Source: Strigamia acuminata (lineage: Eukaryota > Arthropoda > Chilopoda > Geophilomorpha > Linotaeniidae). Taken from it: DNA of 64,000 nucleotides. Under the pieces are notes generated by a model, which saw nothing but the letters and a program-made list of their open reading frames with translations, ran no database searches and was not told the origin of the DNA. The stretch covers positions 13,746,517 through 13,810,516 of the forward strand of contig OX442318.1 of the NCBI GenBank assembly GCA_949358305.1. The letters run 5' to 3'. This document shows, one piece after another, positions 24,401-34,905 of the stretch. The translations under genes were made by a program, and so were the position numbers. Within the stretch, counting starts at the first letter, position 1. Each line of letters begins with the position of its first letter.

Positions 24401-27079
24401 TTTCCAATTTTTCCAGACAAGTGATGTTGGTGCTTCAGTTCTTGTCCATGTTTTTGGAGCCTATTTCGGCCTAATGGTGTCTTTCATGCTTTACAACCGG
24501 TCTGTGCATGAAACAACAAAAGAGGGCGCCAATTACCAATCGGATATCTTTGCTATGATAGGTAATTCATTAAAATTCATTGAAATATTCCAAAGGGTTT
24601 CTCTACCGGTATTTACCGATATAAAAAACCGATATTTTTTAAGACAATACCAAATATCGTCTTTAGTTCGGTATTGGTACCGGTTTCTTCCATTAGGGGT
24701 CACTGCAATAGTGACATTTATAACCACGTTGAATGGCATATTTTTAAACATAAAAATGCAAACTAACCAATTTTTTTGTTAATTTTGAAAAAATACCGGT
24801 TTACCGGTTTTTTTGAATATTGAATACCGAAATACCGGTTTTGCCAAAAGTCCCGATTTGGAGAAACCCTAATTCCAACTTAATTAAATCTGAACTTACA
24901 TTGCAGGCACAATATTCTTGTGGTTGTTTTGGCCCAGTTTCAACTCGGCTCTGGCAGCAGGACATGCCCAACACAGAGCAGTGATCAACACATACTTTGC
25001 GCTGGCGGCGTGTTGCGTTACAAGTTTCGCTGTTTCAGCTGCCGTCGATAAGCACAACCGCTTTAACATGGTAAACCCATTATGTTGATTTGTTTAAACA
25101 AAGCTTTCTCATCTTTAGTATTTCAATGTAAATCAAAACAACTTATCGAAAGAAAAACTGTGTCTATATGTGAACAAGCAATGCAGTAAAGCCAACTTTG
25201 TTTGCATCTCTTCGCTAACTCAGATTATTGCAAATAATATCAACTTTTCCCACTTTTTAGGTCCACGTGCAAAACTCCACCCTGGCCGGAGGTGTAGCAA
25301 TCGGAACGGCTGCAGATTTGATGATAGAACCCTATGGCGCTCTACTGGTTGGCGTTGCTGCAGGTGTCGTGTCTGTTTTAGGCTATCATTTCATCACGGT
25401 ACTCTGCCTGCACTTAAATGTGGAATTCCCTCAATTATTTATCTTTTACTCAATTTAATTGCACAGCCTTTTCTCACGAATCGCTTGAAAATCCACGACA
25501 CGTGCGGAGTGCACAATCTTCACGGCATGCCTGGAATTTTAGCCGGTGTCGTAGGCATAATAATGGCAGCCGGGGCATCCGAAGACCAATATGGTAAAGG
25601 GTAAGTTTAGTCTTAAACAACTCGATATTCAATTTAATGATGCTGTAGTAGGACAGTTTTCCGCGATACGCATTTGAAATGAGTAGATAAAATAAACGGT
25701 TAGTGCTGACTTCATCTAGATCAGGGTTTCCCAAACGGTGAGGCGCGAGCTGATTATTGGTGGGGCGCACCCTTCATACATGCCTAAATAAAACAAGCTT
25801 ATTTCGCAAACTTTTGTAAATTTTTAAGCAAAATTATATAAAATTATATAAAATTATATAAAAATTATACAAAGTGTTATGCAAAATTATATAAAAATTT
25901 CTTTTTTTCTTTTTAGTAATATATTTTTTAAAAATTTAATGCACTGGCAGATGAAGTGGGGCGCAGAAGATCGCCTTGCTTAAAAAGTGAGGCGCGATGC
26001 TAAATAGTTTGGGAACCCCTGATCTAGATGTTTTTGTATTGTTCAGGGACTCAATCAGTTTTAATTTTCCTCAATGCAACTTAATTTTATTAAAATTTTA
26101 ATTTTTCAATGAAAAGTACGAAGTAAGGGAAATGTTTTATGTATGAATTTCAACGTCCATTGGGTTGCTCTTAAAATATCCAAACGATATTCCAATTCTT
26201 GCCAGGTATCATGTAACGTTGCAGGTGTTACGCTGTTAATTGCACCAGTTATGTGATTTCTCAATAGGTGCGTTCAATCTAAAATGGAATTCTTTGATTT
26301 CTTTGATCTCTTTGATTTTATTGATTTCGAGATACCGGGAGTAACGATTTTTACGCTCAAATGCCGCTGGCGGTTTGAAATTACAAACAGGAAGTTATCC
26401 AACGGTTCTAATTGCGCATGTGCAACAGTTGGATTTTGGCAAATTTTAAGGGTCTTCAAAGTTGAAATCCGATTCCCTTGATTTCTGAAAATCAAGAAAA
26501 TGACGATTTCGGAAATCCATTTAAGATTGAGCGCACCTAATGTCTGAAAAATCCTGATTTGGGACAGCATGAACTGCTTTATATACTCATTTCAGATCAG
26601 TGTATCAGCTTGCAGACATACACATCATCTGCCTTCCTTCCGATTACAGCAGTTAGTGTATATAATTTGCCCTTCTACTATAGGTTGTACAATCAATATC
26701 CAATGCGTGCACCATTAAACGGAACGGATGAACTTCACAACATCAGAGTTCAGCTAGACTCGGTGGAAGCAGGCGGAGGATGGTCTGCGGGAAAACAAGC
26801 CAGCTACCAAGCAGTTGCACTTGTAACTACCTTGGCCTTTGCCATTATTGGTGGTCTAATTACAGGTAACTGCTGTAAAAACCATTAAAACAAAATCTAA
26901 CCAAAAAATTAAATGTAGGTCTAATTCTTCGACTACCAATCTTCGATCCACCGACTGCCAATCAATTATTCGATGACGAAGACTTCTGGGAAGTGCCGGA
27001 AGAGGAACCTTTGGTGCCACTAAGCCAAATTGCAGCCGTCACTGCCCAAAATGCCAAACACGATGATTCAAAGGTCTAA
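18402..27079 (+). CDS. Rh50: Rh-type ammonium transporter, gene A (nine exons, first-exon version 1a)
   Basis: Exons are 18402-18588 (1a), 23971-24154, 24209-24359, 24417-24561, 24907-25070, 25261-25398, 25467-25600, 26684-26865 and 26919-27079. They join in frame to about 481 residues, the normal Rh glycoprotein length. The family is an integral-membrane NH3/NH4+ channel that works as a trimer. Visible hallmarks are [37 protein letters not shown] with the first pore His, WPSFNSA with the gate Phe, and [11 protein letters not shown] with the second pore His. The C-terminus [12 protein letters not shown] is cytosolic. A second first exon at 22080-22500 has the same splice phase. Introns carry hAT-like insertions and large AT-rich arrays. 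A poly(A) signal candidate is at 27380. The symbol is a family name, not a proven orthology. Confidence 0.93.
18970..19570. repeat. AT-rich degenerate tandem repeat, unit about 29 bp, in Rh A intron
   Basis: Units around AATTTGAGAAATTTTAAAATC repeat from about 19240, preceded by simpler TTTAGAGAAATTT units. Lies between first exons 1a and 1b. No coding potential. Confidence 0.85.
20740..21260. repeat. 20-bp tandem array in Rh A intron
   Basis: More than 20 units of about 20 bp near TTTTTTGGTCTAAAATTTGA, grading into TTTTTCGGCCTAAAATTAAA at both ends. The phase is exactly 20 bp over the central stretch from 20950 to 21170. Confidence 0.93.
22080..22500 (+). CDS. Rh50: Alternative first coding exon (1b) of Rh gene A
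   Basis: ATG at 22080 opens 140 codons plus one base, ending CTTGCCCG before GTGAGT. The phase equals that of exon 1a, so joining to 23971 gives [10 protein letters not shown] and a protein of about 559 residues. The encoded part has a basic N-terminus of about 35 residues, one hydrophobic helix ([16 protein letters not shown]) followed by SRYDD, and a long loop with an NGS glycosylation sequon and a charged stretch ending [13 protein letters not shown]. This matches the Rh layout of TM1 then an extracellular loop, just as exon 1a does. It is GC-richer than its surroundings. Two separate promoters are the simplest reading. That 1b belongs to a separate gene is less likely, since no other downstream exons exist. 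Confidence 0.82.
24594..24870. mobile_element. hAT-like element in intron 4 of Rh gene A
   Basis: Ends AGGGTTTCTC and GAGAAACCCT are inverted. The flanks TATTCCAA and AATTCCAA agree at 7 of 8 positions as a target duplication. The interior repeats ACCGGT palindromes and ACCGATAT-type units. No coding capacity. Confidence 0.8.
25722..26021. mobile_element. 300-bp hAT-like element in intron 7 of Rh gene A
   Basis: Ends CAGGGTTTCCCAAA and TTTGGGAACCCCTG are flanked by a perfect 8-bp duplication ATCTAGAT (25714-25721 and 26022-26029). GTGAGGCGCG follows one end and GTGAGGCGCGATG occurs near the other in the same orientation. The termini resemble widespread animal hAT MITEs. Confidence 0.93.
26265..26539. 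mobile_element. TAGGTGC-family element in intron 7 of Rh gene A
   Basis: Starts TAGGTGCGTTCAATCTAAA and ends TTTAAGATTGAGCGCACCTA, an inverted terminal repeat, with TA at each edge. It is 275 bp with a unique interior. The same terminus bounds unrelated interiors at 40524, 48263 and 51489. Confidence 0.85.
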
Positions 27080-28437
27080 AAAATAATTCACTTAAAAAAT
27101 ATTCCTTCCTCTGTTACATTCTAGAAATTGCAAAACTAAAAAAAAAAAAAAAAAAAATCAATGCAATATGCTCAAGCCTAATCCATTTGCCCCACTTCCC
27201 TTTTCGCAGACATCTTCGAATGGCGGCAAAAGCGAGCTTTTAAATATGGAAGTGTTTTGAAGCAAACAGATCCTCGAAAACTAGCATTCCTGCCTATCTG
27301 TGCTGTGCATGTGTTGCGTACTCCTTTTGAGCATGCGCCTGGCAAAGAGACAACTTTATAAACACTAAAAAACGCTTCGAATAAATCAATTTCTGCTCTA
27401 CGAAATTAAAATTATAAATATTATTATAGAAATATTTAATAAATGTTATAATTTAGCTATAGTGTCACCACACACTGTATAGTAAAAAGAAAATCACCCA
27501 TTGTAGAAAACAACAGATAAATAAAAATATTAATCTGTACGGAAATTGGGCCATCCATCTATTCACTCTTGTGTTTTCACAAACATTGCTCATCTTAAAG
27601 AAAACAAACTGTTCCCAGTTCAATAATTACAATAGGGATTTCGTGCGCGGTTTTATTACTCCCATATGGTTCAAAATTATATTTCACAATATATTTTAGA
27701 TTTACCCACTAACGCATTCCAAAATACCGTATTTTACCGAGTAAGAGCCGCGGCTCTTATTCAAAACTGCCACTTTCAGCCGCGGCTATTAACCGTTCGT
27801 TATGTATGCTCTAGGTCAGGGGTCGGCAATTAATTTTAAGTGGGGTCCGGATACTATTGAAAATTTTTATCGAGGTCCAGAAAAAAAATACTTAAAAACC
27901 TTACTAAGAAAATGGAAAAAAACACTTAAATACCAAATAAACCCGCCAATAAACTCGCACAACCCAAAAAATACCAATAATACCTAAAAAACATGAAAAA
28001 AAAGTGATCTGTCATTCTTGAATAAATCTTGCTACGAGATAATCTCATCTCCATTAACCACGTTTAAGTATTTTTAAACTAATATTAGTTTCCACAATTT
28101 CTGCAAAGCCAGCATTCGTGGAAACTAATATTTACAATTTCCGATTTTCTATTAAAAAAATCTGTTTACAAAACTCCCATTGGCTACTCCTCTTTATATC
28201 TATTTACAATTTAAAATCTATAAACAGCATCACTGCTCCACTAACCACCCATCAATATCCGTCGACCTACAATCGGCGCAAACACCAAATCATTAACCGA
28301 CAGAATAAAATTCATCTATTATGGATTGATAGAGAAAAATATCCCTCTTCACCAGCAAATCAATAAATCCATTCCAAAGCAAAGAAAACTTTAGTTCCCT
28401 GTTCCATCATTTGTTGGTTCTCGGTCAGTGTAAAACC
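27080..28437. other. Spacer between Rh genes A and B
   Basis: Holds the 3' end of gene A, including a possible alternative terminal exon at 27210-27260 and AATAAA at 27380. It also has a GAGCCGCGGCTC-containing repeat near 27745 (related to sequence around 51450 and 52225) and a single hAT-like terminus (CAGGGGTCGGCAA) near 27818. No other gene is seen. The promoter of gene B should be in its last few hundred bases. Confidence 0.5.
27210..27260 (+). CDS. Rh50: Possible alternative terminal exon of Rh gene A
   Basis: A strong acceptor (CTTCCCTTTTCGCAG) is followed by 17 codons and TGA. If the last exon of gene A were cut after AAG at 27073, just before its last sense codon and stop, the frame continues through these 17 codons, replacing the final Val with 16 residues. 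The required donor GTCTAA is weak, so this may be unused. Confidence 0.35.
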   Translation, partial: TSSNGGKSELLNMEVF

Positions 28438-31400
28438 ATGTTCGAAAAACAAGGCAAGTTTGGAACATACGCCGGCATTGTTCAGTTTACTATTCTTGTT
28501 CTTTACGGAATACTAGTTCGCTATGACAAAACAGCTGACTCGGCCTCAAATAGTCCTGAAGAAGGCGCCCAATCCGAAAAAAGTAGTTCATTACTACCAA
28601 ACTTTGCCGGAACTTACGCAAGTAAATAATTGAACTCATCCTAATTTTTTTTATATCATTAATTTAATTTAATTTATTTTTTAGTGTTTCAAGATATACA
28701 TGTCATGATATTTATTGGATTTGGATTCCTAATGACTTTCCTGAAGAAGTATGGCTACAGCGCAGTTGGTTTGAATTTGTTCCTAGCGGCATTAGCTGCA
28801 GAGCTCTATATTCTCATCATAGGCTTGTTTAATATAACAAATGACAACTGGATTGTAAACGTCAATTTAATGAGGTAAGTCCACAAAGGGACCGATGACA
28901 CATCCACCCAATGAGCCATAATTATTTTTTTGATTTCCAGTTTGATCAATGCTGATTTTGCTGCTGCAGCTGTTCTTATATCATTCGGCGCGGTTCTCGG
29001 GAAAACCAGTCCGCTACAACTTCTTTTCATGGTAGTCATAGAAGTTATTGCATATTGCATAAACAGCTGGATCAACTCCACATACCTAATGGTTCGTCTA
29101 ATAACTTACCGTATAGCTCCGCTTTAAGCGACATGCCGGTACGACGTATATCGCGGGTTTAACCAGATTGCTGGTAAACCCGTTCTTACGGGCATGTCAT
29201 TATAAATGAGTACAAATTTCTTTTAACGAGAAATGAACCAAAAAAAGCTTACAAAGCATTTTTAGTTTTCCCAATTGTAGGAAATTGGCCTAAATTTCTA
29301 TAAATTTACACTAATTTTAACAATAACCTTCAGTACATCTAGAAAACTTAAATTTTCGGCCTAAATGTCATCATTATTACTCAATTAAACGACCAAAAAA
29401 CCAGTTTTTTCCCTTCTACCGGCTTGTTTCACTTCACACTGGCATGCCGATATAAGCTTTGTAACTGAAATTTCTAAAAGTCGGTAATTTCGTGTGTACA
29501 TCAGATTGCAGCTTAACACTAGATATAGTTTAATCATCTACATCGGCGAACAAGATCTATCTAAAATTGCGTGTGTCTGAAATTTCCGTTTAAATTTTAT
29601 CAGATTTTATAAAATCCATCAATTTTCGTTTTACTATTTTCTTCGCATGTTTCGTGTTTCTGAATTTAAAACAAATCAATTTGACGCAAAAACGTTGTAT
29701 GCTTGTATTGTGCACGTAATGTTCATGTATTGTTCGTGCCATTTCGATTGGTCATTTTGACCAGTTTCAGTCATTCTAGGTAAATTCTCTTTTTTTTATT
29801 CTTCTTTAAGAAAAATACCACGTTTGCTGATTTACGATGTAAAGCATCATAAATCAGCTAAAGTAAAAAAATAAACACTATTGGAAACCCATAGGGTCAT
29901 TTTGACCGGTCTAGCCGTACTAGTGTTAAAGCGAGGTAAAACACTACTATAAATCCTCCCATTGTGCACGCACTACCGGCAAAAAAAAGTTTCTTCGTGC
30001 TTTTATTAGGGGCCCACAATTTACTGGCATCGGGCGCATTATATTACATTTGAATTTGGCATCATGATACTGGTTGTCGACAGTAGTTGAGCTACTTTTG
30101 ATTTCATCCAATGAATCAATATTTCATTTGTCCTTTTAGGCATTGAACTATGGCAGAAAATAAAGTGGTGATGCTTGGCAAAAATCTTAAACACATTTCG
30201 AACTGTAGTGTTAACTTAAAATACACTCCAATGACAAATTGTTTCTTTTTTTAAAGGCTGCTGATGTTGGCGGTTCCATGATAATCCACATATTCGGCGC
30301 ATACTTCGGTCTGTCTGTCGCTCTCATGCTTAGAAGAGCAGACATTGGCGACACGGATAAAGAAGGATCTGTTTATCACTCCGACATATTTTCAATGATA
30401 GGTAAATTCCAATGGATCCCAAAAAAACATCTTTCGGTCACTTATTCCAAATTACAACCGACAGGAACTGTTTTTTTGTGGATCTTCTGGCCCAGTTTCA
30501 ACGCAGTCACGGCTGTCGACGACGACCAGCACCGGGCCGTCATCAACACGTACCTAGCCCTCTGCGCTTCTTGTGTCGTAACGTTCGTAGTGTCCAACTG
30601 CGTAGGAACAGAAAGTCACCGATTTAATATGGTAACAAACAAAGCCGATGAACATGAAACAATTATTAGACTTCTTATGATTCTTCGTTCAAAGGTCCAT
30701 GTACAAAATGCAACTTTGGCGGGCGGGGTTGCCGTAGGTACAACGGCCGACACATTGCTTCAACCACTTGGCGCAGTCATAGTGGGGTCTATTGCAGGTC
30801 TAATATCCACATTAGGATACAGGTTTCTACAAGTAAGCATCTGAGGCTCCACGAGAATTTTTGTACGTGTAAATGGCTCTGAAGCCTAAAACGTTTGACA
30901 ACCACCAACTTTTAAGACAAACAAATCGAGTCGCTCATTAAAAAATAGCACTAATTAAACATTAATACTACACTTAGTCAGGGCCGCAGGTAAGGCAAGG
31001 GCAGAAAGGGCGATGGAAATGCGGGTATTTATATAATTCCATTAAAATTTATTAAAAAATTGTCGAATTTCATTGAAATTTATCAAAAAATTGTCAAATT
31101 TCATTGAAATTTATCAAAAAATTGTCAAATTTCATTGAAATTTATCAAAAAATTGTCAAATTTCATTAAAATTTATCAAAAAGTTGTCAAATTTCGTCGA
31201 AATTTATCAAAAAGTTGACAAATTTCATGAGATTTGTCAAAAAAATGTCAAATTTCATTGAAATTTACCAAGAAATTGCCAACTTTCATTGACAAATTTT
31301 ATAAAAAATTTCCACACAGCGACTCAACACTTACCCATCTAAATAAAATTATAATGGCGGCATACCTTTCATTTTTCTTTCTCATTATTTCAGCCATTAC

Positions 31401-31982
31401 TTCAGTCCAAGATAAATTTACATGACACTTGTGGAGTAAACAACCTGCACGGCATGCCGGGTATTTTAGCTGGCATTGTGGGCATTGTTATGATGGCCAT
31501 AGCGAATAAACAAGATTACGGATCCGGGTAATCTAAATAATTAAAAAATTAATTAATAAACGCAAAAATAAGTGTATACATTCGCATCTTTTCGCAGCTT
31601 ATATACCCAATTTCCGACCATGGGCGCAGGAATTAACGCAGAAGCTTTGAATTTCCAAAAGAACCGTACGGCGCTCGAACAAGCCGGATTCCAAGCTGCA
31701 ACAATGGCCGTCACGTTAGTCATAGCCATTCTCATTGGACTACTGACAGGAATTTGCATCAAACTACCTTGTTTCGACCCACCGAACACCGAAACGCTCT
31801 TCGACGACGCCGAATATTGGGAAGTTCCTTCGAAAGACATCGAAACCATCGTTGCACCTGTAAGCACTCAAATTCAAAACTCGTCCGCAACCTGGCGTCA
31901 GAAAGTCGCACCAGCGAATCCTACCGTCAGAAGCGCGAACGGCGACAACAGAGTGACGCTCATCGACGAAGAAACGAATTAA
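28438..31982 (+). CDS. Rh50: Rh-type ammonium transporter, gene B (eight exons)
   Basis: Exons are 28438-28621, 28685-28874, 28941-29091, 30257-30401, 30465-30631, 30695-30832, 31394-31527 and 31598-31982, giving about 497 residues. Several internal exons have the same lengths as gene A (151, 145, 138 and 134), so the genes are paralogues. Hallmarks are [44 protein letters not shown] and [11 protein letters not shown], with both pore histidines kept. TM1 lies in exon 1 ([18 protein letters not shown]). The last intron of gene A is absent: exon 8 runs through into the cytosolic tail, which ends with [10 protein letters not shown]. The tail is longer than that of gene A. AATAAA lies 8 bp after the stop. 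No defects are seen. Confidence 0.94.
29110..29500. repeat. Interspersed repeat in intron 3 of Rh gene B
   Basis: TTGCTGGTAAACCC, GAAATTGGCCTAAATTTCTATAAAT and nearby words recur in diverged form at 40263-40510 (ATGCTGGTAAACCC, GGAATTTGGCCTGAATATTTATAAAT). Part of its end (GGCATGCCGAT, AGCTTTGTAACTGAAATTTC) also recurs inverted near 14157-14215. Class unknown. Confidence 0.65.
31030..31310. repeat. 31-bp tandem array in intron 6 of Rh gene B
   Basis: About eight units near AATTTATCAAAAAATTGTCA with a 31-bp period. Non-coding. Confidence 0.9.
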
Positions 31983-31989
31983 AAAAAGC

Positions 31990-31995
31990 AATAAA
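31990..31995 (+). terminator. Poly(A) signal candidate of Rh gene B
   Basis: AATAAA 8 bp after the stop codon. A minus-strand AATAAA lies 27 bp further on, so the convergent genes end very close together. Confidence 0.6.
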
Positions 31996-32021
31996 TTTAC
32001 TCCACACCAACTAAATTCCTC

Positions 32022-32027
32022 TTTATT
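32022..32027 (-). terminator. Poly(A) signal candidate of NAA50
   Basis: TTTATT on the plus strand is AATAAA on the minus strand. It would give NAA50 a 3' UTR of nearly 600 bases reaching almost to the Rh gene B stop. No closer canonical signal is clear between 32100 and 32600. Confidence 0.4.
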
Positions 32028-32600
32028 TCGTACATTCCAAAAAAAAAATTAACTCATTTAATGAGAAAAATAATAAATGTCGCTTAATTTTCTTTTCCTT
32101 CTACGTTTGCACGAATTTTCAAGTCTAATGACTAAAGACTAGAAGCCATGACGTAACCATACAAAATGGCGCATGATAAGTTCGAAATAAAATCGTTAAA
32201 AATCAAAAAAGAAAAGAAAAAACATTCTCGTCACCCACCTTGCATCAAGCTGAGAAATATATTAATTCTCTCTCTTATTACATGTATTTTGATTCAACCT
32301 TTGGGTTTCCCTATGAGTTTTGAGCAAAAAAAATAAAAATAATAATTTTACAACAAAAATGGCGATTACTTTCAATTAATTTTTACATCTGCCTATGAAA
32401 AAACATCGATTTCACTTGTTTTTGTTAATAAAAAAAATTGCATTATGACACACAATAAAAAAAAAATGAAAAAAAAAACTTAAAAAAATATTTCTTTACA
32501 AATGTCAGTAGTAAATTTCTGGATTGTGTATATACGGATTTTAAATTTTTCTTTTTTTTTTTTATCCTAAAAATCATAAAATTTAAGTTGCACACTCAGA

Positions 32601-34905
32601 TTAACCCTTCTTCTCGGCTTCGCCGTTCGTTACAATTTCCTTGGGAACAGGGATCCGTAGAGTTTTCTGCAACACGTGGGCGTCTGCTGGTTCTATCCGT
32701 TTGTAGTAGTGTTGTTTCGTTTCGACCACTTCGAAGCCGAATTTGCGGTAAAATTGAATTGCACTTTCGTTATTTATTTGAACATGCCTGCAATTTATCA
32801 GAATTAATAATTAGATTGGATGGTTTAAGGTGATCAAATGAAACTTTGTTAAATAACGAGAATTATTTAAAAAATACCCTAAAAAACTCAAATTTCTAAA
32901 TAATTTTAACAAAAAACTCAAATTACCAAATAATTTTAACAAAAAACTCAAATTTTCTAATTAATTTTAACAAAAAACTCCAATTTTCCAAATAATTTTA
33001 ACAAAATACTCAAATTTCTAAATAATTTTATCAAAAAACTCAAATTTCTAAAGAATTTTAACAAAAAACACAAATTTTCTAAAGAATTTTAACAAAAAAC
33101 ACAAATTTTCTCAATAATTATCAAAAAAGCAACAAATGGTTGTCCATTTTGTTACAATCATTTTCCCATTAACTAAAAAAAAAATATTTTTCAAATTCCA
33201 ATTTCTAAAACCATTGCAATACCCCAAAATATAAAATTAAAAAAATTTTTTATAAAAAAAACGAGACTGATATGAGAAACCAAAGTCCACACAAACAACT
33301 CAAATTAAATAGTAAACAAATACATAAATTAATTAAAAAATTAGAAAAATTGACCGACTCGAACGAACGAACTTACAAAAATATGGTATCAAAATTACCA
33401 TCCTTGCTTACGAAATTGAGCACATGTTCAACCATTTTTGTTCCTGAAATAAAAACAATTGTTTATTTCACAATTTCGGTTCAAAAATTTAAAAAAAATA
33501 ATAAAAAAATTACCAATTCCTAATCTTCTGTATGGCGCAAGACAGCCTAATGTCATAATATACAATTTCCTTGAATTTTCCGAATTATCAATCCTACAAC
33601 ACACTGCACCGACGACTATATCATTATAATAAGCTGTAAATAAATAAACAAAAATTAATTTCGTATAAAAATATCCAAAATCAATCAAATCAATCAAAAT
33701 AACCCGAAATAAACTTATTTTTTATACAATAACATCCAAAAATAATTAATTTTTAAACAAAAACATCCAAAAATTATTAATTTTTAAACAAAAACATGAA
33801 AAATAATTAATTTTTAAACAAAAACATCCAAAAATTATTAATTTTTAAACAAAAACATGAAAAATAATTAATTTTTAAACAAAAACATCCAAAAATTATT
33901 AATTTTTAAACAAAAACATGAAAAATAATTAATTTTTAAACAAAAACATCCAAAAATAATTAATTTTATAAACAAAAACATCCAAAAATAATCTAAATTA
34001 ATCAAATTGATCAAAATAAAATTAATTTCCGTACAAAAACATCCAAAAAAAATTAATTTTCGAACAAAAACATCCAAAAAACTCCAAAAAAATTAATTTT
34101 CACACAAAAAAATCAAAAAACCAAAAAACAAAAACAATTTCCATACAAAAAAACAAAAAAAATTAATTTCCATACAACAATTTTACAAAATTACCACAAA
34201 AAAATTTTTATTCCACACGAAAAAACAAACATCACACATATTTACCTAATTTAGCTAATTCTCCAGCTTCTAATACATCTTTATAAAACTTATCATTATA
34301 TGACACTGGAAAAACTACTTGATTCAATCTTTTCAACTGTTTTATATTATGCGGCGTCACGTCGCCAAGTTCTATTCTACCCCTGCAAAAACAAAATCAA
34401 AAAATCAAAAAATTAATAACAAAAATTCGCAAAAATCGCACCCGACCAAACCAAACTTTTCCCCATCCAAAACCATTTCATCAGCAGATTTTCACCAATT
34501 TTTTACCCTCTTTTCTTCCCCTTTTCAATGAATGAGGGAGAATAAGCGGCACAGATGGTGTTGCCTCTTTGCATCAAAATCAACGCTTTTGTTTCCATTC
34601 AAAACAGCCAGCCAAATAAAACCGTTTTCCAACGGCTAATCAATTTTCCCGCACCCGAACACATATTTCCACGCAAAATCCGCATTTCGCACGTGTGTGG
34701 GCACGTTTCGGGCGCATTTTCGCCACTTTATGTCCATTTTTTATTACTAAAGTTTCGTGTGTTCCATAAAAACGAGCCAAATGTGACTCGAGTTTGTTTC
34801 CTTTTTACTAAAGTTTGTCTTAAAATTGGCGAATGCGACATGTCAACTGCTTTTTCCTCAAACCCCACGCCCATCTTACTTCGAATTTAACCCTTACCTT
34901 GTCAT
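32601..34905 (-). CDS. NAA50: N-alpha-acetyltransferase 50 (San), five coding exons
   Basis: Coding exons on the complement are 34898-34905 (8 bp: ATG ACA AG), 34246-34382, 33514-33633, 33377-33443 and 32601-32787, giving 172 residues, close to the usual ~170. NAA50 is the GNAT-fold enzyme that acetylates N-terminal Met and associates with the NatA complex; in flies it is needed for sister-chromatid cohesion. Visible motifs are IELGDVTPHNIKQLKRLNQ, FPVSYNDKFYKDVLEAGELA, the acetyl-CoA-binding loop YRRLGIGTKM, IYFL-type strand DTIFLHVQINNESAI, FYRKFGFEVV and YYKRIEPADAHVLQKTL. All introns are GT-AG and filled with AT-rich tandem repeats. The gene is divergent from the V-ATPase gene and convergent with Rh gene B. 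Confidence 0.95.
32870..33130. repeat. 30-32-bp tandem array in the last intron of NAA50
   Basis: About eight units near AATTTTAACAAAAAACTCAAA with small length variation. Non-coding. Confidence 0.88.
33715..34090. repeat. Tandem array in NAA50 intron 2, unit about 32-36 bp
   Basis: Units near AATTTTTAAACAAAAACATCC repeat about ten times, alternating ACATCCAAAAATTATT and ACATGAAAAATAATT endings. An open minus-strand frame through it is an artefact. Confidence 0.88.

Noticed and set aside
26274-26570. 98-codon minus-strand frame in Rh gene A intron 7
   Set aside because: It lies within the TAGGTGC-family element and has no family similarity.
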